A stretch of DNA of 13,003 nucleotides from an uncultured Eudoraea sp. (GCA_905479615.1 CAJQNH010000162.1:1-13003); one strand, 5' to 3'; counted from the stretch's first letter, positions 1-6,863 are shown. The notes: generated by a model from the sequence alone, not told the origin. Numbers and translations are program-made.

Positions 1-537
1 TGAAGTCATAATATCTGATAAAGAACTTCCTGCCTGGGGTTCAGTCAGGCACATGGTTCCAGTCCAATCGCCTGTAAGCATTTTTGGAACGAATTTATCA
101 TTAAGCTCTTTACTGCCAAATTTTTCAATCAACTCTGCTGCACCAAGGGTCAATCCAATGTAACCCGGTAAATGATTATTAGCTGTTTCCTGGATATAAG
201 CCGAGGCAGTAACCACCATTCCCGGTAGTTGCATCCCACCGATTTCATAGTCAAACAGTCCGGAAACAAGTCCCATTTCCCCACCTTTTTTGATGTAATT
301 TTTTACCTGTGGATGGACAATTATTTCTCCATCTTCAAAACGGGCAGGCTGCTCGTCCATTTCACGAAAAAATGGGAACATCTCCCTGTCTGAAAAATCC
401 TTGACCGCATTTAAAAAAAGGCCTATGGATTCCTGATCATAGTCATTAAAACGACTCTGATCTAAAACATTTTGAAGATCGTGTACTTCGTAAAGTAAAA
501 ATTTAAGGGTATTGATATCCAGATATTTGTTTTCCAT
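1..537 (-). CDS. Acyl-CoA dehydrogenase, N-terminal 179 codons (cut by window edge)
   Basis: Translating the minus strand from the ATG at 537 gives 179 open codons that run off the window start, so the C-terminus is missing. The product should oxidise an acyl-CoA to the enoyl-CoA with FAD in the cytoplasm. The N-terminus has the extension seen in the long (about 600 aa) acyl-CoA dehydrogenases (LKFLLYEVHDL, residues ~10-20), followed by the helical N-terminal domain. Near the cut end is the family signature MCLTEPQAGSSLSD, which starts the middle beta domain and contacts FAD. The catalytic glutamate lies outside the window. The exact substrate cannot be told; long homologues include fatty-acyl and methylmercaptopropionyl-CoA enzymes. 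It is divergent from the sigma factor gene across a 288-bp gap and is not obviously part of that module. Confidence 0.9.
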   Translation of the reverse strand, partial: MENKYLDINTLKFLLYEVHDLQNVLDQSRFNDYDQESIGLFLNAVKDFSDREMFPFFREMDEQPARFEDGEIIVHPQVKNYIKKGGEMGLVSGLFDYEIGGMQLPGMVVTASAYIQETANNHLPGYIGLTLGAAELIEKFGSKELNDKFVPKMLTGDWTGTMCLTEPQAGSSLSDIMTS

Positions 538-569
538 ATACTTTTATTAGGTGTCCCGTATTTATAAAA

Positions 570-592
570 TAAGATTACCAATCAAAATCTTA
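570..592. repeat. 7-bp inverted repeat upstream of the acyl-CoA dehydrogenase gene
   Basis: TAAGATT (570-576) and AATCTTA (586-592) form perfect 7-bp arms around a 9-nt centre. The element sits 33-55 bp upstream of the dehydrogenase ATG. The position fits an operator for that gene, but the arms are AT-rich and such repeats occur by chance, so any role is inference. Confidence 0.3.
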
Positions 593-686
593 ATAAAAAT
601 TTCTATTTGCCTGCCAATATTTGTAACATCTAGGCTACAATAGTCGTCATATAACCTCAAGATAGGCATTTCGAATGACATGTAAT

Positions 687-729
687 TTTTGGTAGCCAAA
701 ATATCCATTTTGTCAATTTATTTCGAAAT
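687..729. repeat. Inverted repeat and palindrome just upstream of the ECF promoter
   Basis: TTTTGG and CCAAAA (687-692, 696-701) form 6-bp arms around a 3-nt centre. ATTTCGAAAT (720-729) is a perfect 10-bp palindrome that ends 13 bp before the -35 box of the sigma-gene promoter. A second TTCGAA lies at 670-675. The cluster could bind a regulator of the sigma operon, but no protein family can be assigned. Confidence 0.3.
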
Positions 730-742
730 TATTTTATACTGG

Positions 743-772
743 TGCAACCCTTTCGTTTTTAGCTTGTCTTTA
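743..772 (+). promoter_or_regulatory. Probable ECF sigma promoter of the sigma factor operon
   Basis: TGCAAC (743-748) is followed after exactly 17 nt by GTCTTTA (766-772). An AAC-type -35 box and a GTCT-type -10 box at this distance are typical of ECF sigma promoters. The same pattern, including the flanking GCTT before GTCT, recurs at 3093-3122. Transcription would start near 778-780 and give a leader of about 45 nt before the TTG start at 826. Autoregulation of the sigma gene is inferred from this match. Confidence 0.6.
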
Positions 773-825
773 GAAGTGAATGAAATTTATAATTCAAAAA
801 TAGAGCTAACCAAGGCCTGATCTAG

Positions 826-1374
826 TTGAAAGCCAATATACGTTATACGCATAAAGATCTTGTTGAAAAAAGCAAGTTGGGAGATAGAACATCACAATAC
901 CAATTGTATGAACTCTATGTGGACGCCATGTACAATGTTGTTATGCGAATGGCAGGAATAAAAGAAGATGCTGAGGATGTACTCCAGGATAGTTTTGTTG
1001 AGGCATTTAAAAACCTGAAAAACTTTAGGTACGAAAGCACATTTGGCGCCTGGTTAAAGAGAATCGTAATAAATAAAACCATTAACCACCTTAAAACAAA
1101 GCGTATAGCAATCACACCAATTGAAAACCATGAATATTACCTGAATGAAGATGAAAGTGAAAAAAGTGATCAAAAGAGTGAACAAAAGGATATCCAAAAA
1201 ATCATTAACGGAATTGAAAAACTACCTGCCGGTTATAAACAGATCATAAATCTTTATTTAATAGAAGGTTATACACATAAAGAGATTGGGCAGATACTCG
1301 AGATTTCTGAAGCTACTTCAAAATCGCAGTACCACAGGGCTAAAAAAAAACTAATCACAATTATTAGCAGTTAA
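826..1374 (+). CDS. ECF-type RNA polymerase sigma-70 factor
   Basis: This 182-aa protein has the two-domain layout of an ECF sigma factor. Region 2 spans residues ~11-90, including the AEDVLQDSFVEAFKNLKNF segment that binds core polymerase and the -10 box. Region 4 spans ~122-180, with the helix-turn-helix GYTHKEIGQILEISEATSKSQ that reads the -35 box. A charged linker (~105-122, rich in E, K, S, Q) joins them. The start is a TTG directly after an in-frame TAG at 823-825, so no upstream start is possible. The start aligns with the usual N-terminus of the family. The anti-sigma gene begins 2 bp after the stop, which indicates an operon. The signal it answers is unknown. It probably recognises the TGCAAC-N17-GTCT elements at 743 and 3093. 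Confidence 0.93.
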   Translation: MKANIRYTHKDLVEKSKLGDRTSQYQLYELYVDAMYNVVMRMAGIKEDAEDVLQDSFVEAFKNLKNFRYESTFGAWLKRIVINKTINHLKTKRIAITPIENHEYYLNEDESEKSDQKSEQKDIQKIINGIEKLPAGYKQIINLYLIEGYTHKEIGQILEISEATSKSQYHRAKKKLITIISS

Positions 1375-1376
1375 TA

Positions 1377-1922
1377 ATGGACAAATTTGAAAAACATATA
1401 CGTTCGAACAAAGAATTGTTTGATATACACGAACCTGATAAAGCTAAACTTTGGGGAAATATTTCGGCTCAATTGGATAACGCACAACCCAAGGTTATAC
1501 CACTTTGGAGGATATCCATGGTCCGAATTGCTGCCAGTATTTTATTGGTACTAGGGATATCAGGAATCATAGGTGTGACTTTATTCAATACGGGAAATCA
1601 AAATTATCAGGATAGTCTGGTCACCAAAGAATTACAGGGTATTGATATGCACTATAAGGCTTTAGTCTCTCACCAGATACAGTTGGTAAAAGACCACCCC
1701 AGACTCTCAGAAAACGATAAAGAGGAATTTTTAGGTTTTATAGATGAACTGGATGATGAATATGAGGTATTAAAATTGGAAATGAAAAAAAACTTGGACA
1801 GCGAAATTGTTCTGGAGGCCATCATTACCAATTATAAAAAAAGAATTGAACTCATAGAAAATTTATTGCAACAAATAAACGAATCCAAAATAACAGATGA
1901 AGATGATGGATACAATTTATAA
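1377..1922 (+). CDS. Membrane anti-sigma factor
   Basis: A 181-aa protein whose gene starts 2 bp after the sigma factor stop, so it is almost certainly cotranslated. Residues 1-45 are cytoplasmic and carry the short sigma-binding type motif common in Bacteroidota anti-sigma factors (NKELFDIHEPDKAKLWGNISAQL pattern; F15, E19, P20, W26 are the notable positions). One membrane helix spans about 47-70. The remaining ~110 residues are exported, very charged and helical, and look like a long helical hairpin or coiled coil (residues ~80-175) with HYKALVSH near its start. No zinc-binding HxxxCxxC motif is present, so this is not a ZAS-type anti-sigma. It should hold the sigma factor at the inner membrane until the exported part senses a signal. 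The 3' end overlaps the next gene. Confidence 0.82.
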   Translation: MDKFEKHIRSNKELFDIHEPDKAKLWGNISAQLDNAQPKVIPLWRISMVRIAASILLVLGISGIIGVTLFNTGNQNYQDSLVTKELQGIDMHYKALVSHQIQLVKDHPRLSENDKEEFLGFIDELDDEYEVLKLEMKKNLDSEIVLEAIITNYKKRIELIENLLQQINESKITDEDDGYNL

Positions 1923-2997
1923 AAAACTACTGGTTATAATGGTTATTCTCGCATTAAGTCATTCTACAACGGCTCAGGAGAAGGTAACTAAGAGGATAGA
2001 AAATTCTTTTGAAATGAATGGGGCCGGGGAATTACAGGTTAACAACGAATACGGAAATATTACTGTAAGGGGCTGGGATCAAAACAAAGTTGAAATAGTA
2101 ATAGACATTACCGCTACCGGCAAGAAGAAAGAAAACGCGGAAAGTCTTTTAGAACGCGTTATTCCTGATTTCAAGGTTATGGACAATTATGTGGCGGTCA
2201 CCTCAGAAATACAGGATGAAAAAACAGGATTTATTGCCAAGTATTTTACTAATGAGAGTCCTTTAGATTTTAGTCGAAGTAATCTTAAAATAGATTATAT
2301 CATTAAGCTGCCTTCCAATGCCGAATTGGAGATAAATAACAAATTTGGTGATGTTGTTATTGACGGATGGGCAGGAAATCTTAAGGCTATAGTTGCACAT
2401 GGCGATATCTGGATTAATGAAAACATTGATAATGCAGACATTACCATAGACTACGGGAAATTAAAGGCCCGTTCTGTCGGTTACGGTAATCTTAGGTCAA
2501 AGAACGGTGACATTACTATTGATGAATCCAGAGATCTACGGATAAATAGTCGTGGCACAAATATTAAAATAGAAAACGTAACTACGCTGGATATCAATTC
2601 GAATAAGGATGAAATAACTATAGGAGAAATTGGTTCTATGAAGGGAGAGCTAAAATTTACTACTGCACTTGTGAAAAGTGCTGGTAATACTATTAATATT
2701 AGCACTAAGGTCACGGATTTTAAAGTTTCCCGATTTCTTAAACCAGATCCTGTAGTTTTTATTAACCAGGAGTCCTCGGATATCAGTCTTAATATTAGTG
2801 GAACATCCTTCGTATTTGATGCCGTTTTGGAAGAGGGATTACTAAGAATTCCTAAGACCTTTGAAAACATTAATTCAAAGATTGTAAATGATGTAAAAAA
2901 AATCCGTGAAATTGAAGCTACATACGGAAAAAAAATGATGGGTAGGGTTTCCTTAATCGGAAATAAAGGTGTGGTAGTGCTCAAAGAACAGAAGTAA
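1897..2997 (+). CDS. Exported DUF4097-like beta-repeat protein of the ECF operon
   Basis: A 366-aa protein with a signal peptide (residues 1-26, hydrophobic core ~11-20, likely cleavage after TTA before Q27), hence periplasmic or surface exposed. The mature part is rich in short beta strands with G-D/N-I-T-I type turns (GNITV, GDVVI, GDITI, DEITI), which fits the DUF4097/adhesin-like parallel beta-helix group. Two segments are near copies of each other (ELQVNNEYGNITVRGW at 45-60 and ELEINNKFGDVVIDGW at 143-158). The gene overlaps the anti-sigma gene by 26 bp. ATGs at 1897, 1903 and 1906 are all usable and give the same mature protein. The context suggests a product under the same sigma factor, either an envelope effector or a partner in sensing. 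The biochemical function is unknown. Confidence 0.8.
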   Translation: MKMMDTIYKKLLVIMVILALSHSTTAQEKVTKRIENSFEMNGAGELQVNNEYGNITVRGWDQNKVEIVIDITATGKKKENAESLLERVIPDFKVMDNYVAVTSEIQDEKTGFIAKYFTNESPLDFSRSNLKIDYIIKLPSNAELEINNKFGDVVIDGWAGNLKAIVAHGDIWINENIDNADITIDYGKLKARSVGYGNLRSKNGDITIDESRDLRINSRGTNIKIENVTTLDINSNKDEITIGEIGSMKGELKFTTALVKSAGNTINISTKVTDFKVSRFLKPDPVVFINQESSDISLNISGTSFVFDAVLEEGLLRIPKTFENINSKIVNDVKKIREIEATYGKKMMGRVSLIGNKGVVVLKEQK

Positions 2998-3092
2998 ACT
3001 ATCCAGCTTCCATTAAAATTACGATAGCTATCTCTTAAAAAGACCTGATCCAAAGTATAAAAATACAATTGTTTAAAAAAAATAAGAAGAAA

Positions 3093-3122
3093 TGCAACTA
3101 TTTTGAAAATGGCTTGTCTATT
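3093..3122 (+). promoter_or_regulatory. Second ECF-type promoter, before the barrel protein gene
   Basis: TGCAAC (3093-3098), 17 nt, then GTCT (3116-3119) repeats the spacing and both boxes of the element at 743-772, and GCTTGTCT is identical in both. The predicted transcript start near 3127 leaves about 24 nt before the ATG at 3151. This implies that the sigma factor at 826 also drives the 3151-4727 genes. A 10-bp palindrome (GATAGCTATC, 3023-3032) lies 60 bp upstream. Confidence 0.6.
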
Positions 3123-3150
3123 ACTATATCAATCAAATAATAATTAAATC

Positions 3151-3795
3151 ATGATACATCAAAAATTACTCTTTTTTCTCATCCTGTTACAAGTTGTTGC
3201 CTCTACTAATGCTCAAGAATCTAATGACTACGTGGAGTTTAATGATCGCAAAAATGTAGTACATGGCGTGTACCTCGGAATTGCAGGGTCTTATGGTAAA
3301 ATTGATAAAAAAGACACTTATTTGGGCAGCGTAAAAATAGCTTATGTGGCCAATCAGCAATTCGAAGTGGGAATAATTGGAGTGGGGCTTTATTCGGAAC
3401 AAAATGCCCAAAGTAGTTCCTTTTCCTATGGAGACCTTGTTGGTGGTTACGGAGGATTACATTTAGAGCCCATTTTATTTGGAAAATCTGGGGTTAACAT
3501 GTCGTTTCCCGTGCTTATAGGGGGTGGCGCCGTGGGCTATTTAAACGGGGATATTGATGACCCCTTTACAGACGTTGATGAGTGGGATGCCATATTTGTA
3601 TTTGAACCAGGGGTCAATGTTCTCTACAATATTTCACGATATGTACAGCTGGAAGCGGGTTTAAAGTACAGGTTTTCAAGCAGCACTGATTTTCAACCCG
3701 GCCTGGTTTCTGATATTAATGGTTTCTCTGTAGGAATTGGTGTTAAGGTGGGCGTATTCAATATGGGTAGAAACAGATACAAAAAGAAAATTTAA
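3151..3795 (+). CDS. Exported probable outer-membrane beta-barrel protein
   Basis: A 214-aa protein with a signal peptide (residues 1-21, cleavage likely after TNA before Q22). The mature part alternates aromatic/hydrophobic and small residues in strand-like stretches (GVYLGIAGSYG, VKIAYVANQQFEVGIIGVGLY, VLYNISRYVQLEAGLKYRF, GFSVGIGVKVGVF). This pattern is typical of small 8-strand outer-membrane beta barrels. The last strand is followed by a basic tail (GRNRYKKKI), so the usual terminal aromatic residue is not at the very end. No closer family is recognised. It follows an ECF-type promoter and precedes a head-GIN lipoprotein gene, so it is probably part of the envelope regulon of the sigma factor. 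Confidence 0.72.
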   Translation: MIHQKLLFFLILLQVVASTNAQESNDYVEFNDRKNVVHGVYLGIAGSYGKIDKKDTYLGSVKIAYVANQQFEVGIIGVGLYSEQNAQSSSFSYGDLVGGYGGLHLEPILFGKSGVNMSFPVLIGGGAVGYLNGDIDDPFTDVDEWDAIFVFEPGVNVLYNISRYVQLEAGLKYRFSSSTDFQPGLVSDINGFSVGIGVKVGVFNMGRNRYKKKI

Positions 3796-3796
3796 G

Positions 3797-3982
3797 ATGG
3801 AAAAAAATACTATACCTCCTATAAGCTCTGCACATTGGCTGATACGCACACAGTATGTATACTCCAAAAACAATAATGTTTTTGTAAAAAACGATACAAG
3901 AGACAATGAAGGAAACACTGAATGGTCTCCAATAAACTTTCAATGGATACCCCTAATGGGATCAAATAAAAACTTAAAATAG
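3797..3982 (+). CDS. Possible 61-aa protein of unknown function
   Basis: An ATG lies one base after the TAA of the barrel gene and opens 61 codons ending 22 bp before the GIN gene. The product has no signal peptide or membrane segment, contains three Trp and several Asn/Lys, and matches no family I know. Its tight placement inside an operon favours translation. The unusual sequence and lack of an exported signal, between two exported proteins, leave open that this is spacer or the remnant of a longer gene. Confidence 0.4.
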   Translation: MEKNTIPPISSAHWLIRTQYVYSKNNNVFVKNDTRDNEGNTEWSPINFQWIPLMGSNKNLK

Positions 3983-4004
3983 TGCTAAAATAAATTATAA
4001 GAAA

Positions 4005-4727
4005 ATGAAAAAAACAACTTTATTAACCGGTTTAATCTTCGTAATAGTAATACTGACATCTTGTGAAAAAGAAACTGTAAATGTTTCTGGCCAAGTAAGC
4101 AGGGTTCAAGTAAACCTCAAAGGATTCACAGGACTGAAAGTGGCCAGTACCTTTAATGTATTTGTTACCTTCTCGGATACCGAAGAAAAAATAATTGTTG
4201 AAGCCAATGAAGATATTCAAAATCTTGTGGTTGTAGAAATGAAAGACAATAATCTGGAAATTAAGCTTAAGGAACTTACCAATATTCGCGGAAACGCAAC
4301 AATGAATGTTTACATTACGACAAAGAACATTGACTATTATCTCGCCACCGGCGCTTCCAGGATAACCCTGGAATCTGAACTAACAGCAGAATCAGCTAAA
4401 ATTGACTTATCTGGCGCTTCTATTTTTACTGGTCAGTTAAATACTGATAATTTAGAACTTGAAGCTGAAGGTGCTTCCAAAATAGATATTTTCGGGAAAA
4501 CCGGTGAATTCAAGGCAGAGTTGTCAGGTGGTAGTGAATTACTCAACTATGATTTTTTAGTCAAAAATTTAACTATTGCTCTTTCCGGAGCCAGTAATGC
4601 CCAACTTTCTGTATCAGAGACAATTAAAATAGATGCTGCCGGAGCCAGCTCACTTACCTATGAAGGAGGTGCTTTAGTAACTGAAAAGCATTTAACCGGA
4701 GCCTCACAACTTATTAAAAAAGAATAG
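4005..4727 (+). CDS. Head-GIN-domain (DUF2807) lipoprotein
   Basis: A 240-aa lipoprotein with signal peptide 1-19 and lipobox LTSC with the lipidated Cys20. Residues ~38-225 form a head-GIN domain (putative autotransporter adhesin head, DUF2807): an FTGLKV entry strand, a polar strand region, then a right-handed beta-helix-like array. The array has seven G-A-S (one G-G-S) turns at residues 116, 137, 156, 175, 195, 213 and 232, spaced 18-21 residues. Lipidation places it on the outer membrane, facing the periplasm or the surface. It is the last gene of the ECF module; a strong terminator lies 70 bp downstream. GIN proteins are widespread in Bacteroidota, but their molecular role is not established. 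Confidence 0.88.
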   Translation: MKKTTLLTGLIFVIVILTSCEKETVNVSGQVSRVQVNLKGFTGLKVASTFNVFVTFSDTEEKIIVEANEDIQNLVVVEMKDNNLEIKLKELTNIRGNATMNVYITTKNIDYYLATGASRITLESELTAESAKIDLSGASIFTGQLNTDNLELEAEGASKIDIFGKTGEFKAELSGGSELLNYDFLVKNLTIALSGASNAQLSVSETIKIDAAGASSLTYEGGALVTEKHLTGASQLIKKE

Positions 4728-4798
4728 ATCAAAACAATCAGAATTACTGTAAGCATGATTGGTATTTAGTAAAGTACCATTAAACCAAAAGATACTAA

Positions 4799-4843
4799 AG
4801 GAGCAGCTATAAAAAATGTTTACAGCTGCTCCTATATAATTTT
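4799..4843 (+). terminator. Rho-independent terminator after the GIN gene
   Basis: AGGAGCAGCT (4799-4808) pairs perfectly with AGCTGCTCCT (4824-4833). After one A-C mismatch the stem can continue with four A/T pairs, leaving a 5-nt loop. The 3' flank is ATATAATTTT, T-rich but not a clean U-run. It ends the plus-strand sigma module. The stem could also act on the converging minus-strand transcript ending at 4947. Confidence 0.75.
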
Positions 4844-4855
4844 CACTTCTTTGAT

Positions 4856-4876
4856 AATGTCATTTATAATGACATT
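4856..4876. repeat. Palindrome between convergent genes
   Basis: AATGTCAT (4856-4863) and ATGACATT (4869-4876) are perfect 8-bp arms around TTATA, extendable to 9 bp. It lies 13 bp after the terminator arm and 70 bp from the 3' end of the metallophosphoesterase gene. It may be a weak terminator for the minus strand or a protein site; AT content is high and no T-run follows on the minus strand. Confidence 0.4.
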
Positions 4877-4946
4877 TACCGGTAAATCATGGTGATAGAA
4901 CCAGGTTGTTTTCTTTAAAACCATACTCCTGGAAGCAGGCTAAAGC

Positions 4947-5921
4947 CTAATCAGGAACTTTACCCGTTTCATCCAAAATTCCTTCCATTTTTAAATGTGT
5001 AATTACTGGTTTTTGTGCCATTCTAACCAGGGTTACATGATCAAAAGCAAGGGAATCACCCAACTTTTGGCTTCCACCTGTGGTACCCAGGATCATATAA
5101 TCCATTTTGTTTCTGATCCTGTGTGAAAAGGAATGTAAGTGACCATTAAGTACGGTATAATTTCGATTAGATAAAGCTCTTTCCAATTGCCCCAAACCTT
5201 TATCATCTTCTCTCCTCCAAAGTGGCTTGTGCATTAAAACAAAAGTCCATTTTACGGCGGGATATTGATTGAGGACATTTTTAAAATAAAGCAATTGATC
5301 CTCACTCATACCTCCAAGTCGACGCTCGGGCATATTGAAATATTCAGACTCTTCGTAAATTCCCTCAATATCACCATTTATAATTTTAAGGGCTTCAGCT
5401 CGTGCATGATAAATCTCCAGCATCCGCTTTTCAGTATAGTCCTCTGAGTCCATCATTAAAAATAAAACATCTTCGTAAACAAAATGATAATAACGTGGTC
5501 CAAATCTATTTTTCCAGAATTCCCTCATCCTTGGATTTGTCAGATCGTGGTTACCCCCTAAATAAAAAAAAGGCATATTCAGTTTTGACGTTCGTGCATC
5601 AAAAGAATCCCACTCTTTATCCAGTTGTAAAGAGTCTTCGGTACCTCCATCAATTAAATCGCCCACACTAAGCACAAAAGTAGGATCCAATCTATTTAAT
5701 TGGGATACAGCTGTACTGTAAACTCCTTCACGTTCACCTCCATTTAAATCTGAGATGATTGCAAATGTGAAATCCTCCTCCTCTAATTCAAACGATTCAC
5801 TGGTCCAAGGGGTTGGCCCTATTTTAACATCATGTTGAAATTTTGGCGTAGGTTCCTGATTCGTTTTACAGTTTACCAGGAACAAACCCAGGAGGATTAA
5901 AAATAATTTATAAGATCTCAT
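4947..5921 (-). CDS. Calcineurin-like metallophosphoesterase lipoprotein
   Basis: A 324-aa protein when started at the ATG at 5921. That start gives a clean lipoprotein signal (MRSYKLFLILLGLFLVNC, lipidated Cys18), whereas the longer frame from 5954 adds 11 charged residues before it. The metallophosphoesterase motifs appear in order: SDLNGG (Asp58), GDLID (Asp88, Asp91), GGNHD (Asn124, His125), LMHKP (His231), GHLH (His261, His263). These bind two metal ions and hydrolyse phosphomono- or diesters. The first motif is D-x-N rather than the common D-x-H. The protein should sit on the outer side of the inner membrane or in the outer membrane. It is the last gene of a three-gene minus-strand run behind a DUF1080 lipoprotein (54-bp gap). 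The substrate is unknown. Confidence 0.87.
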   Translation of the reverse strand: MRSYKLFLILLGLFLVNCKTNQEPTPKFQHDVKIGPTPWTSESFELEEEDFTFAIISDLNGGEREGVYSTAVSQLNRLDPTFVLSVGDLIDGGTEDSLQLDKEWDSFDARTSKLNMPFFYLGGNHDLTNPRMREFWKNRFGPRYYHFVYEDVLFLMMDSEDYTEKRMLEIYHARAEALKIINGDIEGIYEESEYFNMPERRLGGMSEDQLLYFKNVLNQYPAVKWTFVLMHKPLWRREDDKGLGQLERALSNRNYTVLNGHLHSFSHRIRNKMDYMILGTTGGSQKLGDSLAFDHVTLVRMAQKPVITHLKMEGILDETGKVPD

Positions 5922-5975
5922 AGTAATTAATATTCTTTTTTCTAAGTATTGCAAAGGTGGATAATGCCTGATTGA

Positions 5976-6776
5976 TTAATCTAATTTTCTAATTTTTATT
6001 TCCCTGAATTCGATGCCCTGACCTTCAGATTGCAGTCCTATGTACCCTTCTTTTAGTAGTTTACCATCAATTTTGATAGCAGGGTCAAATCCGTCAGCCA
6101 CCCCACCCCCTATTTGAGGCTTGCTATACTGCAATACTTCTTCGCCATTCACAATATGTGTCACCAGAGAATCACCATAAACAATTAACTCTCCGCTTAC
6201 CCACTGGTCCCATTTATATGTTTTAGAAGAAGAACTGATACAATGTCGGGGATCAATTTTAGTATTATATATTACATTCGTTCCCGGCGAGCACATATTG
6301 CCTGTTGGGCGCGGAACACCATTTCCTTCATCGGCTAATATTTGGTATTCCACAGAAACAGGCCAGTTCTGCTCTTTTAAAATGGTTTTAGGATCCTGAG
6401 AATGAAACATAACACCACTATTCCTATAGGTATAAACAGGAGCATCCTTCAACCATTGATCTGTAAATTTATACTCAAACTTTAAGTGATATGACGAGAA
6501 TGACTCCTTATAGAACAGATGGGCAAATCGTTCATCAAATGCACCATAATCATCATAGTTAATTTGAATTTTCCCATCGCTTACCCTAAAAGTATTCGCA
6601 TAGTTATCACCCAATTCATGATGATGCACTTTAACCAGCCAGCCATCCAGGTTCTTTCCATTAAAAAGGTAGTGCCAATCTTCCGTAACATTACTGTCCT
6701 TTGCAGAATTTACAACCACACAAGAAATGGTACTAAAAATAACCACAATAAACAGTATTGATTTTAATTTTTTCAC
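5976..6776 (-). CDS. DUF1080 (3-keto-disaccharide hydrolase family) lipoprotein
   Basis: A 266-aa protein starting at a GTG (6776); no ATG occurs before its lipoprotein signal (MKKLKSILFIVVIFSTISC, lipidated Cys19). Residues ~33-265 form one DUF1080 jelly-roll domain with the usual landmarks: LFNGKNLDGW near the start, NSGVMFHS in the middle, SVEYQILADEG, then GYIGLQSEGQGIEFREIKIRKL at the end. Members of this family include hydrolases of 3-keto-disaccharides, and others are found in sugar-degradation loci, but many have no known activity. It lies between a VOC protein gene (87-bp gap) and a metallophosphoesterase gene, all on the minus strand. A role in extracytoplasmic sugar or glycoconjugate breakdown is inference. 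Confidence 0.87.
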   Translation of the reverse strand: MKKLKSILFIVVIFSTISCVVVNSAKDSNVTEDWHYLFNGKNLDGWLVKVHHHELGDNYANTFRVSDGKIQINYDDYGAFDERFAHLFYKESFSSYHLKFEYKFTDQWLKDAPVYTYRNSGVMFHSQDPKTILKEQNWPVSVEYQILADEGNGVPRPTGNMCSPGTNVIYNTKIDPRHCISSSSKTYKWDQWVSGELIVYGDSLVTHIVNGEEVLQYSKPQIGGGVADGFDPAIKIDGKLLKEGYIGLQSEGQGIEFREIKIRKLD

Positions 6777-6863
6777 CTTCTATTAATTTTGCCCTTCGGG
6801 ATTAGGTTCCATGCATTGTCCCCTTGCATCCATTTGGGTTAAGAACTATAAAATATCCGGTTT

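Noticed and set aside
780..803. 7-codon ATG frame in the sigma gene leader
   Set aside because: It is too short, has no attenuator structure around it and is not in frame with the sigma gene.
2481..3068. 195-codon open frame on the minus strand over the DUF4097-like gene
   Set aside because: It is antisense to a well-supported signal-peptide protein, has low-complexity Ser/Leu/Ile composition and no recognisable domain.
3676..3943. Minus-strand frames over the 3' end of the barrel gene and the 61-codon ORF
   Set aside because: Composition is Cys/Phe/Tyr-rich as expected of antisense AT-rich DNA, with no start context or family.
5402..5671. 89-codon plus-strand frame within the metallophosphoesterase gene
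   Set aside because: It is opposite a gene with all metallophosphoesterase motifs; the translation looks random.
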